Origin: Eubacteriales bacterium mix99
GTDB lineage: Bacteria > Bacillota > Clostridia > Caldicoprobacterales > DTU083
Assembly: GCA_038396605.1 (NCBI GenBank)
Contig: CP121690.1
Span: 2,016,500-2,080,499 of the forward strand
DNA length: 64,000 nt
Direction of reading: 5' to 3'
Below are positions 8,039-16,796 of this stretch, in pieces. The translations under genes and the position numbers were made by a program. Below the pieces are notes generated by a model, which saw nothing but the letters and a program-made list of their open reading frames with translations, searched no databases and was not told the origin of the DNA. The first letter of the stretch is position 1, and each line of letters begins with the position of its first letter.

Positions 8039-9105
8039 TGACAATTCGACAGGATGCCCTGAAACGTTTTCGGGAAGGCACGGTGATCCCGGCTCATCCC
8101 CTTGCACTGAATCCGGACAGGAAGCTGGATGAACGGCGACAGCGGGCTCTTTCCCGATATTATCTGGATGCCGGGGCGGGAGGCCTGGCGGTGGCGGTGC
8201 ATACAACGCAGTTTGCCATTCGGGATCCCCGGATTGGATTGCTGGAGCCGGTGCTGAAGATCGCATCAGAAGAAATGGATGCCTGTGAAGGGAAAACCGG
8301 GAAAGGGATATTCCGGGTGGCGGGCGTCTGCGGGCCTGTGGATCAGGCCGTAAGCGAGGCGGAGCTGGCACAGAAGCTTGGGTATGATGCTGCATTGCTG
8401 AGCCCCGGAGGACTGGCGCAGCTGAGTGAGAACGATTTGATCCGGCGCACGGAGGAAGTGGCTTCCGTGCTCCCGGTTGTGGGTTTTTATCTTCAGCCTT
8501 CGGTAGGCGGCAGGATTTTTTCCTATGATTATTGGCAGAGACTCTGCGATATTCCCGGCGTGATCGGCATCAAATGCGCCTCCTTCAATCGATACCAGAC
8601 CATTGACGTGGTACGTGCCGTGGCCTTGTCAGACCGCAGGGAGGACATTGCCCTGTATACGGGAAATGACGATCACATTGTCATGGATCTGCTTACCGAA
8701 TATCGGTTCTGCAGGGGCGGGAAGGAATACAAACAGAGATTTACAGGGGGACTGCTGGGCCATTGGGCAGTGTGGACCCATACGGCAGTGAAAATTTTTC
8801 AACGGCTGAAGGAAGCAGGAAAAAAGGATGCCATTCCCGCAGAGCTTCTGACGCTTGCTGCGCAGGTAACCGACGCCAATGCCGCTTTCTTTGATACGGC
8901 CAACGAATTCAAAGGCTGTATTGCCGGAGTTCATGAAGTGCTTCGGCGGCAGGGCCTGATGAAAGGCATCTGGTGCCTGGATGCGGAGGAAACCCTTTCC
9001 CCGGGTCAGTCGGAGGAAATTGACCGGGTGATGCGCATGTATCCTCACCTGAATGACGATGAATTTGTAAGGGAAAATTTAAAGAAGTGGCTGGAACGAT
9101 CGTAA
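8038..9105 (+). CDS. Dihydrodipicolinate synthase/N-acetylneuraminate lyase family aldolase
   Basis: This 355-residue protein is a (beta/alpha)8 barrel of the DapA/NanA class I aldolase family. The Schiff-base lysine is expected in VIGIKCASFNRY (about residue 183), and the preceding strand VVGFYLQPSVGG replaces the usual YN(V/I)P tyrosine motif. It is about 60 residues longer than true DapA (290 residues), and a genuine dapA lies at 45026-45904, so this is a paralogue with a different substrate. It is translationally coupled to the SDR upstream and under the same TetR promoter. A keto-acid or deoxy-sugar-acid lyase role is inferred from family and context only. Confidence 0.75.
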   Translation: MTIRQDALKRFREGTVIPAHPLALNPDRKLDERRQRALSRYYLDAGAGGLAVAVHTTQFAIRDPRIGLLEPVLKIASEEMDACEGKTGKGIFRVAGVCGPVDQAVSEAELAQKLGYDAALLSPGGLAQLSENDLIRRTEEVASVLPVVGFYLQPSVGGRIFSYDYWQRLCDIPGVIGIKCASFNRYQTIDVVRAVALSDRREDIALYTGNDDHIVMDLLTEYRFCRGGKEYKQRFTGGLLGHWAVWTHTAVKIFQRLKEAGKKDAIPAELLTLAAQVTDANAAFFDTANEFKGCIAGVHEVLRRQGLMKGIWCLDAEETLSPGQSEEIDRVMRMYPHLNDDEFVRENLKKWLERS

Positions 9106-9165
9106 TATCCTTCTCCTTATGATCCGCATTCTGCTGTTTTTGTCATTTACCTGTCATCATGCACT

Positions 9166-9194
9166 TATTTCATGGATATGGAATAACATATAGA
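9166..9194 (+). promoter_or_regulatory. Possible sigma-E-like promoter of cotJABC
   Basis: CATATAGA at 9187-9194 resembles the sigma-E -10 (CATACANT), with a T/A-rich TATTTCA about 14 bases upstream. cotJ is a sigma-E gene in Bacillus. The match is weak and rests mainly on the gene's known class. Confidence 0.25.
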
Positions 9195-9233
9195 TGTAGA
9201 TATCGCATTGGATCATAGGAAGGAGTGCATTGT

Positions 9234-9446
9234 ATGGCGTACGAAGATTATCAGGAGCAGCCGGAGGGACAGGATTCCGTGCAGACACGGTTTCCCGCCC
9301 AGCCAAACTGTCAACTGGCAAGAGCTTACGTGCTGGATCAGCCGTATGCGAGAGTCCTTTCACCGGAGGAAGCCCTTCATCAGGGCACTCTTTTTGAGGA
9401 TCTGGTCATGCCGTATATGATGAGATGTCAGGAGGGATTGCAATGA
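9234..9446 (+). CDS. cotJA: Spore coat-associated protein CotJA
   Basis: This 70-residue protein matches CotJA. It has the conserved LARAYVLDQPY segment, followed by the SPEEALHQGTLFEDLVMPY segment that CotJA proteins share. In Bacillus the CotJ proteins assemble into the inner spore coat, and CotJA and CotJC depend on each other. The ATG follows AAGGAGTGCATTGT. The stop codon overlaps the cotJB start (ATGA at 9443-9446). The gene order cotJA-cotJB-cotJC is complete here and is strong evidence that the organism forms endospores. Confidence 0.92.
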   Translation: MAYEDYQEQPEGQDSVQTRFPAQPNCQLARAYVLDQPYARVLSPEEALHQGTLFEDLVMPYMMRCQEGLQ

Positions 9447-9700
9447 TGGATCAAAAACAGGCGCTTCTTAATAAAATCCGGGCATATGAATTTGCTGCAG
9501 TGGAATTAAACCTGTTTCTTGACAGTCATCCCGACAATCAAAGAGCTTTGAACGATTTTAATGCCTATGCCGGGCAAATAGCCGCATTGAAGCAGGAATA
9601 TGAGAGAATGTACGGCCCTCTCATTAATTTTGGCTTTGGTTCCGGCAGCAGGTGTCCATGGCAGTGGATCAATGACCCATGGCCCTGGGACATAAATTGA
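9443..9700 (+). CDS. cotJB: Spore coat protein CotJB
   Basis: This 85-residue protein matches CotJB: a helical N-terminal half (YEFAAVELNLFLDSHPDN) and a C-terminal Trp/Pro-rich end (CPWQWINDPWPWDIN) are characteristic. The start at 9443 is set by AGGAGGG and by the ATGA overlap with cotJA; an earlier in-frame GTG is inside cotJA and precedes the ribosome binding site. Together with CotJA and CotJC it forms a coat sub-complex. The aromatic tail is the most conserved part of the family. Confidence 0.92.
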   Translation: MMDQKQALLNKIRAYEFAAVELNLFLDSHPDNQRALNDFNAYAGQIAALKQEYERMYGPLINFGFGSGSRCPWQWINDPWPWDIN

Positions 9701-9719
9701 GGGATAGGAGGTATGATGT

Positions 9720-10292
9720 ATGTGGTTATATGAGAAAAAACTGGAGTATCCGGTCAGGATCAAAAACCCGGACCCAAGAATGGCCAGCTGTGTAATCAGC
9801 CAGTATGGTGGTCCTGACGGAGAATTGTCAGCATCCCTGCGATATCTTAACCAACGATATCATATGCCGATCCCGGAGGCCAGCGCTATGTTGAATGATA
9901 TCGGAACAGAAGAACTTGCCCACTTTGAAATGGTGGGTTCGATGGTTCACCAATTGATGAAAGACGCACCCGCGGATGAGTTCAAGGATTCCGGATTGGG
10001 TCCGTGGTATGCGGATCATGAGCGTTCCAACTGGCCCGCTACCGGCACAGGGGTACCTTTTACCGCAGCCTATTTTGCGTCAAAGGGAGATCCCATTGCG
10101 GACCTGACAGAGGATTTGGCAGCCGAGCAGAAAGCAAGGGCAACCTACGAAAATTTGCTGGATATGGCGGATGATCCGGATGTCATTGATCCTCTCCGCT
10201 GGCTGAGGGAGAGGGAAATTGTCCACTACCAGCGCTTCGGCGAAATTCTGAATAAGCTGTATGAGGAGCAGGACAGGAAAAAGTACTATTAA
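9720..10292 (+). CDS. cotJC: Spore coat protein CotJC, manganese-catalase family
   Basis: This 190-residue protein belongs to the manganese catalase ferritin-like family. Metal-ligand helices carry GTEELAHFEMV (about residues 60-70) and the late REREIVHYQRFGE (about residues 163-175), which supply the Glu/His ligands of a di-manganese site. It ends the cotJABC operon, 19 bases after cotJB, and is followed by a strong terminator. CotJC may protect the developing spore from peroxide, though in Bacillus it is chiefly studied as a coat component. Identity is secure; enzymatic activity is inferred from the conserved ligands. Confidence 0.93.
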   Translation: MWLYEKKLEYPVRIKNPDPRMASCVISQYGGPDGELSASLRYLNQRYHMPIPEASAMLNDIGTEELAHFEMVGSMVHQLMKDAPADEFKDSGLGPWYADHERSNWPATGTGVPFTAAYFASKGDPIADLTEDLAAEQKARATYENLLDMADDPDVIDPLRWLREREIVHYQRFGEILNKLYEEQDRKKYY

Positions 10293-10308
10293 TTCAGGAG
10301 GCACGATA

Positions 10309-10340
10309 AATGGCCCGTTTTTACGGGCCATTGTTATTTT
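10309..10340 (+). terminator. Intrinsic terminator of cotJABC
   Basis: AATGGCCCG (10309-10317) pairs with CGGGCCATT (10324-10332), followed by GTTATTTTT. Confidence 0.85.
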
Positions 10341-10506
10341 TCAGACTTTTTTGCCGATAACTATTATTAATGCCATTGAAGGGGCTTTGCCGGACCATTC
10401 AGATGATTGGAGTCTTTGCTGAGTGAGACGGGACAAATCCGTTTATAATATGTAAAGAACGAAAGTTGGTCAGGTTTTCGATATTCTGAAAGAAGGAGCG
10501 GATGGA

Positions 10507-12252
10507 TTGGACAAACATATCGTAGCGGATATTCTGAATGAAATTGGCTTTTATCTGGAATGGAAAGGGGAAAGCCCGTTTAAAACCCGTGCTTATGAAA
10601 ATGGAGCCAGAGCCGTGGAGTCCCTGGACGAGGATCTGGAAACCCTGATTCAGGAAAACAGACTGGGCAATGTCCGGGGCATTGGAAAGGCTTTGGAACA
10701 AAAAATAAGCGAATTGGTGACAACAGGGCATTTAAAATATTATGAAGACCTGAAAGCAGAGTTTCCATCCGGCTTGTTCGAGCTTCTGAAGATTCCGGGT
10801 CTGGGCGCCAAAAAAGTCCGTGCCCTTTATGACACACTTGGGATTACCACCATCGGGGAGCTGGAATATGCATGTCGGGAAAATCGTCTGGTGGGTCTGC
10901 CCGGGTTTGGGGAAAAAACGCAGCAAAATATTCTGAAAGGGATTGCCCATGTCCGTACCGGAGCCGACCGATATTTGCTTTCCGAAGCCGGTGTAATGGC
11001 TTATTCCATCCTGAAAAAGGGTAGGAACTGTCCGCAGATCCAGTCGATACAGATTGCAGGGAGTCTGCGCAGAAGCCGGGAGACGGTAAAGGATATTGAT
11101 ATATTGGCTTCTTCGGACCGGCCGAAGGATGTCATGGAGTATTTTGTATCCCTGCCGGATGTGGCGGATGTTACCGGACAGGGGGAGACCAAAACCAGTG
11201 TCCGCCTGCAGGGAGGAATTGCCATGGATTTGCGGGTGGTATCTCCGGAACAATATCCCTATGCCCTTCAGCACTTTACGGGAAGCAGGGAGCATAACAC
11301 CAGGCTGCGGCATCTGGCAAAGTCCATGGGCCTGAAAATGAATGAATATGGTCTGTTCCGCGGAGAAGATGGACAAAGGGTTTCCTGTGCAGACGAAGAA
11401 GAGATATACCAGGCCCTGGGGATGCCCTATATTCCTCCTGAATTACGGGAGGATACGGGAGAAGTCGAGGCGGCCCTGGAGGACAGGCTGCCAAAGCTGG
11501 TGGAGAGCGGGGATCTTCAGGGAATCTTTCATATGCACAGCCGGTACAGTGACGGCAGTGATACCCTGATGGCTCTTGCAGAGGAGACGCGCAGACAGGG
11601 ATATCACTATATGGGGATATCGGATCACAGCCGTTCTGCCTATTATGCCCGGGGCCTGAAGGAAGAGGATGTTATCCGGCAGCAGGAAGAGATCGATAAG
11701 CTCAATGCAGGATGGGACGATTTCCATATCTTCAGGGGAATCGAATCTGATATTCTTCCGGATGGATCCTTGGATTACCCGGATGATTTTATTGATTGCT
11801 TTGACTTTGTGATTGCATCGGTTCATTCAAATTTTCGCATGGACAGGAGCAGCATGACCAATCGGATCCTGAAAGCACTGGAGAATCCGCACACCACAAT
11901 TCTGGGGCATCCGACAGGCAGGCTGCTTCTGTCCCGGGACGGATATGAACTGGAAATGGAACGCATTCTGGAGAAGGCGGCAGAAAAGGAAGTTGTAATC
12001 GAGATCAACGCCAATCCCCACCGGCTGGACCTGGACTGGCGCTGGTGCAAAAAAGTGAGGGAAATGGGCATTCGGTTGATAATCAATCCGGACGCTCACA
12101 GTGTAGCCGAAATTTCCAATACGGGGTTTGGCACGGCAGTGGCCCGAAAAGGCTGGTGTGAAAGAAAGGACATATTGAATTGCCTGGATACGGCCGGCAT
12201 GAAGGAATTTCTGAGAAAGCGAAAGCTTGATTATAACCGGAAAATCCTTTGA
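10507..12252 (+). CDS. polX: DNA polymerase/3'-5' exonuclease PolX
   Basis: This 581-residue protein has the PolX layout. An N-terminal helix-hairpin-helix 8-kDa-like region (about 1-150) contains two HhH motifs (NVRGIGKALEQK and LPGFGEKTQQ). The family X polymerase palm (about 150-320) has DIDILASS, with the two catalytic aspartates, and DLRVV with the third. A C-terminal PHP domain (about 335-581) shows HMHSRYSDG, GISDHS and NPDAHS metal-binding motifs of the 3'-5' exonuclease. It fills and trims gaps in base-excision repair. The start is TTG, ten bases after AAGGAG; an overlapping ATG (10502) is out of frame. A short gap separates it from hflX, so they may be co-transcribed. Confidence 0.95.
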   Translation: MDKHIVADILNEIGFYLEWKGESPFKTRAYENGARAVESLDEDLETLIQENRLGNVRGIGKALEQKISELVTTGHLKYYEDLKAEFPSGLFELLKIPGLGAKKVRALYDTLGITTIGELEYACRENRLVGLPGFGEKTQQNILKGIAHVRTGADRYLLSEAGVMAYSILKKGRNCPQIQSIQIAGSLRRSRETVKDIDILASSDRPKDVMEYFVSLPDVADVTGQGETKTSVRLQGGIAMDLRVVSPEQYPYALQHFTGSREHNTRLRHLAKSMGLKMNEYGLFRGEDGQRVSCADEEEIYQALGMPYIPPELREDTGEVEAALEDRLPKLVESGDLQGIFHMHSRYSDGSDTLMALAEETRRQGYHYMGISDHSRSAYYARGLKEEDVIRQQEEIDKLNAGWDDFHIFRGIESDILPDGSLDYPDDFIDCFDFVIASVHSNFRMDRSSMTNRILKALENPHTTILGHPTGRLLLSRDGYELEMERILEKAAEKEVVIEINANPHRLDLDWRWCKKVREMGIRLIINPDAHSVAEISNTGFGTAVARKGWCERKDILNCLDTAGMKEFLRKRKLDYNRKIL

Positions 12253-12324
12253 GGTTTTTCGATGGACCAGGTATGATACAGGCGGGCGGATAAGAAAGGT
12301 TCAGCAGAAAGGCAGGGATGAAAT

Positions 12325-14097
12325 ATGATCAATGGGAATACAACGGGATTATCCAAACACGATCTATCCCGATTGGAAAGTATAAATGAACGATCAGTGG
12401 ACAGGGAAGATTATCTTTCCGAGGAACTGATCCGGCTGCTTTGTGAATGGACCGGTCAGATCAATCGGGAGATATCCGTTACTCTGAACCGAAGAGGAGA
12501 GATTCTGGACGTTTCCATCGGGGAACACGATCAGGTCTCCCTGCCCGACAAAGGATTGCGGCGAAGTGAGACGCGCCTGAGCGGAACCCGATGCATCCAT
12601 ACCCATCCCGACGGCAGCGGAAGGCTGTCCCGGGTGGATCTGAATTCCCTTCGGCAAATGCGGTTTGATGCCATAACTGCCATAGGGGTCCGGGACGGAG
12701 TGTTTTCGGAGAGCTATACGGCTTTTCTGAATCCCCCCGGGGAATCGGAGGAGCCCTGCACGATTTATGGGCCTGTTCCCATGGAGGAGCTTTGCGGTAC
12801 GGACCTGATGCGGGAGATCCGGAGGCGGGATCCGCTGATTGGCATTCCTGCGGCGATTCGTCCTTCGACGGAGGAAGACGAGCGGGCGGTTCTTATCGGC
12901 CTGGATGATCATGGGGAAGGGCTTGCATCGGTCTATGAACTGGAGGAACTGGCAAGGACAGCCGGTGCAGAAGTACTGTACAAAACCACGCAGAACCGGA
13001 AGGCACCCGAACCGGGCACTTATATCGGAACGGGAAAAGCGTCTGAACTGGCACTTCTGTGTCAGTCCCGGAATGCCAATCTGGTAATAGCGGACGATGA
13101 GCTTTCCGCGGCGCAGATCAAAAATCTCGAGGACATACTGGGGGTGAAGGTAATTGATCGCACCGCACTTATTCTCGATATCTTTTCCAGGCATGCCGTA
13201 TCCAGGGAAGGTAAGCTGCAGGTGGAACTGGCCCAGCTCAAATATCGTCTTCCAAGGCTGACCGGCATGGGGATTGCTCTTTCCCGGCTGGGCGGAGGCA
13301 TTGGCACAAGAGGGCCGGGGGAAAAAAAGCTGGAAACCGACCGGCGCCACATTTATAGGCGGATTCATGAAATTGAAACAGAGCTGGAAAAGGTCCGGGC
13401 AAGAAGAGGCGCCCTGCGGACAAAGCGCGAAAAGCACAGGATTCCCATTGTTGCCCTGGCCGGCTACACCAATGCCGGAAAGAGCACACTGCTGAATGCC
13501 CTGACCGGCAGCGACGTCCTGGTGGAAGATAAGCTGTTTGCCACGCTGGATCCGGTTTCCAGGGGAATCAGCCTGCCGGATGGCCGGCGGTTTCTTCTGA
13601 TTGATACCGTGGGCTTCATTGATAAGCTGCCTCATGATCTGGTGGAGGCTTTTCATTCGACTCTGGAGGAAGTGGTAAAGGCAGACTTGCTGCTGCATAT
13701 TGTGGATGCAGGTTCGCCGAACCTGATGGATCAAATGGCGGTGGTCCGTCGGGTGCTGAGGAAGCTGGGAGCATCTCAGAAAATCATCACGGTATACAAC
13801 AAAATGGATACGGTGACGGATCCGGCCATGCTTCCCGTTGAAAAGCCGCAGGCATTCCTTTCCGCCCGCAATGGGGAAGGACTGGAGGAGCTTCTTGCGT
13901 TGATCCGGGAAAATCTGCCGGGACAGACCCATCATCTGCAGCTGGTTGTGCCGTATGACCACGGGACCGTCCGATCCCTGCTCCATGAGGAGGGCAATAT
14001 TCTTGCGGAGGAATTTATGGAAAACGGCGTTCGGATGGAGGTTGAAGTGGATGATGCCCTGTACGGCAGGGTTAAAAATTTTGTAAAAATGGTTTAA
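12325..14097 (+). CDS. hflX: GTPase HflX with an N-terminal JAMM-like extension
   Basis: This 590-residue HflX is about 160 residues longer than Escherichia coli HflX. The canonical part starts near residue 188 (VLIGLD), with the GTP_bdg_N domain, the glycine-rich GGIGTRGPGEKKLETDRR linker, and a G domain with GYTNAGKS (G1, about 379-386), DTVGF (G3) and NKMD (G4). It splits or rescues stalled 70S ribosomes. The N-terminal extension contains HTHP...S..D at His92, His94, Ser102 and Asp105, an exact HxHx7Sx2D JAMM/RadC-like metal motif, after a beta-hairpin region with a candidate Glu49. Whether it is catalytic is unknown. The ATG follows GCAGGGATGAAAT. Confidence 0.93.
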   Translation: MINGNTTGLSKHDLSRLESINERSVDREDYLSEELIRLLCEWTGQINREISVTLNRRGEILDVSIGEHDQVSLPDKGLRRSETRLSGTRCIHTHPDGSGRLSRVDLNSLRQMRFDAITAIGVRDGVFSESYTAFLNPPGESEEPCTIYGPVPMEELCGTDLMREIRRRDPLIGIPAAIRPSTEEDERAVLIGLDDHGEGLASVYELEELARTAGAEVLYKTTQNRKAPEPGTYIGTGKASELALLCQSRNANLVIADDELSAAQIKNLEDILGVKVIDRTALILDIFSRHAVSREGKLQVELAQLKYRLPRLTGMGIALSRLGGGIGTRGPGEKKLETDRRHIYRRIHEIETELEKVRARRGALRTKREKHRIPIVALAGYTNAGKSTLLNALTGSDVLVEDKLFATLDPVSRGISLPDGRRFLLIDTVGFIDKLPHDLVEAFHSTLEEVVKADLLLHIVDAGSPNLMDQMAVVRRVLRKLGASQKIITVYNKMDTVTDPAMLPVEKPQAFLSARNGEGLEELLALIRENLPGQTHHLQLVVPYDHGTVRSLLHEEGNILAEEFMENGVRMEVEVDDALYGRVKNFVKMV

Positions 14098-14198
14098 TCG
14101 ATACCGGGCTGGGGTAATATAGATTTATGTGTGTTGCGAGTAACAAGAGACAGTTTTCTGGTGGGAACTTCAACATGACAATATGAGGAGGAATTATT

Positions 14199-14387
14199 TT
14201 GAAAGCACATGTGGATCCGGATTTGTGCATCAGCTGCGGGCTGTGCATCAGCACCTGCGGGGATGTATTTCACTGGGGGGATGACGAGAAGGCTGAAGCC
14301 ATAGAAGAGGATGTTCCGACGGAACTGGAGGACTCGGTCCGGGAGGCCATCGAAAGTTGTCCTACGGAAGCCATCGGGGAAGTTTGA
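14199..14387 (+). CDS. Single [4Fe-4S] ferredoxin
   Basis: This 62-residue acidic protein has the motif CISCGLC (Cys10, Cys13, Cys16) and a distal SCPTEAI (Cys54), which bind one [4Fe-4S] cluster. An extra Cys20 follows the first motif, as in Thermotoga-type and Bacillus-type mono-cluster ferredoxins that can carry a disulfide. The start is TTG behind GAGGAGGAA. It is an electron carrier; no dedicated partner enzyme is adjacent, so it is probably a general housekeeping ferredoxin. The gene stands alone between hflX and a bidirectional terminator. Confidence 0.92.
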   Translation: MKAHVDPDLCISCGLCISTCGDVFHWGDDEKAEAIEEDVPTELEDSVREAIESCPTEAIGEV

Positions 14388-14456
14388 GCAAGCCTGCAAA
14401 ATGCGCGGAGGATGAGGTAGTCCAGAGAATATGGAAAAGCGCAGGTTTCGCAGCAG

Positions 14457-14503
14457 AAAAGAAGGAGAGGGAATGCCGTTTTCGACATTTCCTCTCCTTT
14501 TCC
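14457..14503. terminator. Bidirectional terminator between the ferredoxin gene and glyQS
   Basis: AAGGAGAGGGAATG (14462-14475) and CATTTCCTCTCCTT (14486-14499) form a 14-bp stem with one G-U pair. T-rich tracts lie on both strands beyond the stem. Confidence 0.7.
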
Positions 14504-14570
14504 GGGTGCAAACTATATTTTGTACTTTGGGTTGATTCCTCTTACCGCCTGCAGCGGTAGACGGCATTTG

Positions 14571-15956
14571 TTAAAAAGCCGTTTTTTCCTCCAGCCAGCC
14601 GATCAATTCGTTGGTGGAAAGGCGGATCTGTTCCATGGTGTCGCGATCCCTTATGGTTACGGTATCATCCTCCAGTGTGTCAAAGTCCACGGTGATGCAG
14701 AAGGGAGTGCCAATCTCATCTTCCCTGCGGTACCGCTTTCCAATGCTGCCGATTTCATCATAGTCCACATTGAGTTTTCCGGCCAGTTTTCTGGTAAGAG
14801 CTTCTGTGGGTTTCCGAAGTTTTTTGGTGAGCGGCAGGATGGCTGCCTGATAAGGCGCCAGGGCGGGATGAAGCTTCATTACGACGCGCTTGTCTCCGTT
14901 GTCCAGCGTCTCTTCTGTATAGCTTTCGCTCAGGAAAGCAAGGGCAACCCGGTCTGCCCCGAGGGAAGGCTCAATGCAGTAAGGAACGTATTGCTCGTTG
15001 GTGGCGGGATCCAGATAGTTCAGATTTTCCCCGGAGTATTTTGCGTGCTGCTTCAGGTCATAATCCGTACGGTTGGCAATTCCCCATAGTTCTCCCCAGC
15101 CAAAAGGAAACCGGTACTCAATATCCGTTGTTGCCTTGCTGTAGTGGGATAGTTCCTCTTTTTCATGATCCCTCAGCCGGATATGTTCCCCGGACAGTCC
15201 AAGATCGAGAAGCCAGTTTTTACAGAATTCCTTCCAGTAATGAAACCATTCCATATCGTCTCCCGGTTTGCAGAAAAACTCCATCTCCATTTGTTCAAAT
15301 TCCCTGGTTCGGAAGGTAAAATTCCCGGGGGTAATCTCATTCCGGAATGCCTTGCCAATCTGTCCGATCCCAAATGGGATCTTTTTTCTGGAAGAACGCA
15401 GCACGTTCTTGAAGTTTACGAAGATGCCCTGAGCAGTTTCCGGCCGGAGGTACAGTTCCGACCGGGAATCTTCCGTTACTCCCTGCCAGGTTTTGAACAT
15501 CATGTTGAACTGACGGATGGAAGTAAAGTTGGACTTGCCGCATTCCGGGCAGATAACATGGTTTTCCCGGATATACTCCTCCATCCTTGTATTGGACCAT
15601 CCGTCCGCCGTACCGTCGGACACCCCTTTTTTTATCATATCCTCTTCAATTAACTGGTCTGCACGGAACCGTGCCTTGCACTCCCTGCAGTCCATCAGCG
15701 GATCATTGAAGTTTCCCACATGACCGGATGCCACCCAGGTCTTTGGATTCATCAGCACGGCAGCATCCATGCCGATATTGTACGGGCTTTCCTGTATGAA
15801 TTTTTTCCACCAGGCCCGTTTCACGTTGTTTTTGAATTCCACTCCAAGCGGGCCATAGTCCCAGCTGTTGGCCAGGCCGCCGTATATTTCCGAGCCGGGG
15901 TAAATAAAGCCCCGTCCCCTGCAAAGAGCGATCAGTTTTTCCATCTTGTTTTCCAT
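14571..15956 (-). CDS. glyQS: Glycyl-tRNA synthetase, dimeric alpha2 type
   Basis: This 461-residue class II enzyme charges tRNA-Gly. It begins [20 protein letters not shown], typical of the eukaryote/Gram-positive-type alpha2 GlyRS. An insertion with zinc-ligand-like cysteines ([10 protein letters not shown] and [10 protein letters not shown]) lies near residues 90-155. Motif 2 ([25 protein letters not shown]) and motif 3 ([13 protein letters not shown]) are evident, and the C-terminal anticodon-binding domain follows. The start is fixed by AAAGGAGA upstream; the longer open frame runs through the T-box leader and is not coding. Expression is governed by the glycine T-box described separately. 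Confidence 0.96.
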   Translation of the reverse strand: MENKMEKLIALCRGRGFIYPGSEIYGGLANSWDYGPLGVEFKNNVKRAWWKKFIQESPYNIGMDAAVLMNPKTWVASGHVGNFNDPLMDCRECKARFRADQLIEEDMIKKGVSDGTADGWSNTRMEEYIRENHVICPECGKSNFTSIRQFNMMFKTWQGVTEDSRSELYLRPETAQGIFVNFKNVLRSSRKKIPFGIGQIGKAFRNEITPGNFTFRTREFEQMEMEFFCKPGDDMEWFHYWKEFCKNWLLDLGLSGEHIRLRDHEKEELSHYSKATTDIEYRFPFGWGELWGIANRTDYDLKQHAKYSGENLNYLDPATNEQYVPYCIEPSLGADRVALAFLSESYTEETLDNGDKRVVMKLHPALAPYQAAILPLTKKLRKPTEALTRKLAGKLNVDYDEIGSIGKRYRREDEIGTPFCITVDFDTLEDDTVTIRDRDTMEQIRLSTNELIGWLEEKTAF

Positions 15957-15981
15957 CGACGTTTGTCTCCTTTCCTGGCAA

Positions 15982-16180
15982 TAAAAAAGCCCTTCTTCCC
16001 ATAAAGGGACGAAAGACTTGTCTTCCGCGGTTCCACCCTTTTTGATTCCCAGAGGGAATCCTCTTTTTCCTGCAGCTCGGGGATGCCTTCCTATCTGCCT
16101 GCCGCCGGGTTTCCACCCCACCCGGTTCTCTGCTGACAAGGGACAGATACTACTCCTTCCCGTCAAAGCTGCTTATCTTC
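15982..16180 (-). ncRNA. T-box riboswitch leader of glyQS
   Basis: On the minus strand the leader contains the T-box core AGGGTGGAACCGCGG (centred near 16032), which pairs with the uncharged tRNA acceptor end. It ends in a terminator stem GTCCCTT/AAGGGC with a six-base T run (15983-15988). A Stem I region lies between about 16075 and 16175. The position just upstream of glyQS implies a glycine specifier codon; I have not identified it base by base. Confidence 0.9.
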
Positions 16181-16186
16181 AGACTC

Positions 16187-16215
16187 ATTATTGCTAAATA
16201 CGAGAGAATTGTCAA
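16187..16215 (-). promoter_or_regulatory. Sigma-A promoter of the T-box/glyQS transcript
   Basis: On the minus strand, -35 TTGACA (16215-16210) and -10 AATAAT (16192-16187) are 17 bases apart, placing the transcript start just before the T-box. Confidence 0.75.
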
Positions 16216-16364
16216 GTATAACTTGCCCTTTTTGCAAAGATCATGTACAATATACCTAATAATTTTAAATCATCATCAGGCTGGATTGGACCGGGGCAAA
16301 TCAGGAACCGATACCTGCCGGTTACTTTATCTGAATACGAATTAGAACGGAGAAGTGGGGAAAC

Positions 16365-16637
16365 ATGATTGAAAAGGAATTTATCATTAAGAATGAAACC
16401 GGACTGCATGCCAGGTCTGCTGCCATGCTGATCAAGACAGCAGGCAGCTTTATGTCGGATGTCAGCATTATCCGGGACGATAAAACAGGAAATGCTAAAA
16501 GCCTTTTGTCTGTATTGGCCCTGGGGATCTTCAAGGGAACCAGGATAAAGATCCAGGTCAGCGGTCCTGATGAAGTCGCAGCTCTTTACAAAATCAGCAA
16601 GCTGATAGAAAACAACTTTTCTGAAGAAGAGGAATAA
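16365..16637 (+). CDS. ptsH: Phosphocarrier protein HPr
   Basis: This 90-residue protein is HPr of the phosphotransferase system. The active-site histidine lies in ETGLHARSAAMLIKTA (His16 here), and the regulatory serine in NAKSLLSVLALGI (about Ser47), target of HPr kinase/phosphorylase in Firmicutes. Presence of the histidine argues against a Crh-like regulator. The C-terminus is acidic. The gene is not next to ptsI; isolated HPr genes are common in Clostridia. It begins with ATG after GAAGTGGGG. It may carry phosphate for sugar uptake and, as HPr-Ser-P, serve CcpA-dependent repression. Confidence 0.92.
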   Translation: MIEKEFIIKNETGLHARSAAMLIKTAGSFMSDVSIIRDDKTGNAKSLLSVLALGIFKGTRIKIQVSGPDEVAALYKISKLIENNFSEEEE

Positions 16638-16766
16638 AAAACCCATGAATAAATAGCCGGAAGATCTCACATTTTGGAAATAAATTGAAACAGCCAGGAA
16701 TTCATACTTTCTCTATAGAATAAATAATAAGTAAAGAACAGATTCTGTAATTGACGGGAGGAGTCC

Positions 16767-16796
16767 ATGCCGTGTGGAAGTCCTGGCACTCAATGA
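16767..16796 (+). CDS. Possible nine-codon leader peptide coupled to the acetyltransferase gene
   Basis: ATG at 16767, four bases after GGGAGGAG, opens a frame encoding MPCGSPGTQ and stops with TGA at 16794-16796. That stop overlaps the ATG at 16793 of the acetyltransferase as ATGA. The only strong ribosome binding site in this region sits before the leader ATG. The alternative is a GTG start of the acetyltransferase at 16772 using the same site. Confidence 0.35.
   Translation: MPCGSPGTQ

Noticed and set aside
12394-13986. Very long minus-strand open frame (530 codons) opposite hflX
   Set aside because: It mirrors hflX codons on the other strand, has no domain I recognise and no start signals.
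16195-16364. Additional promoter/regulatory RNA before HPr
   Set aside because: No convincing -35/-10 pair or conserved RNA motif could be defined in this gap.
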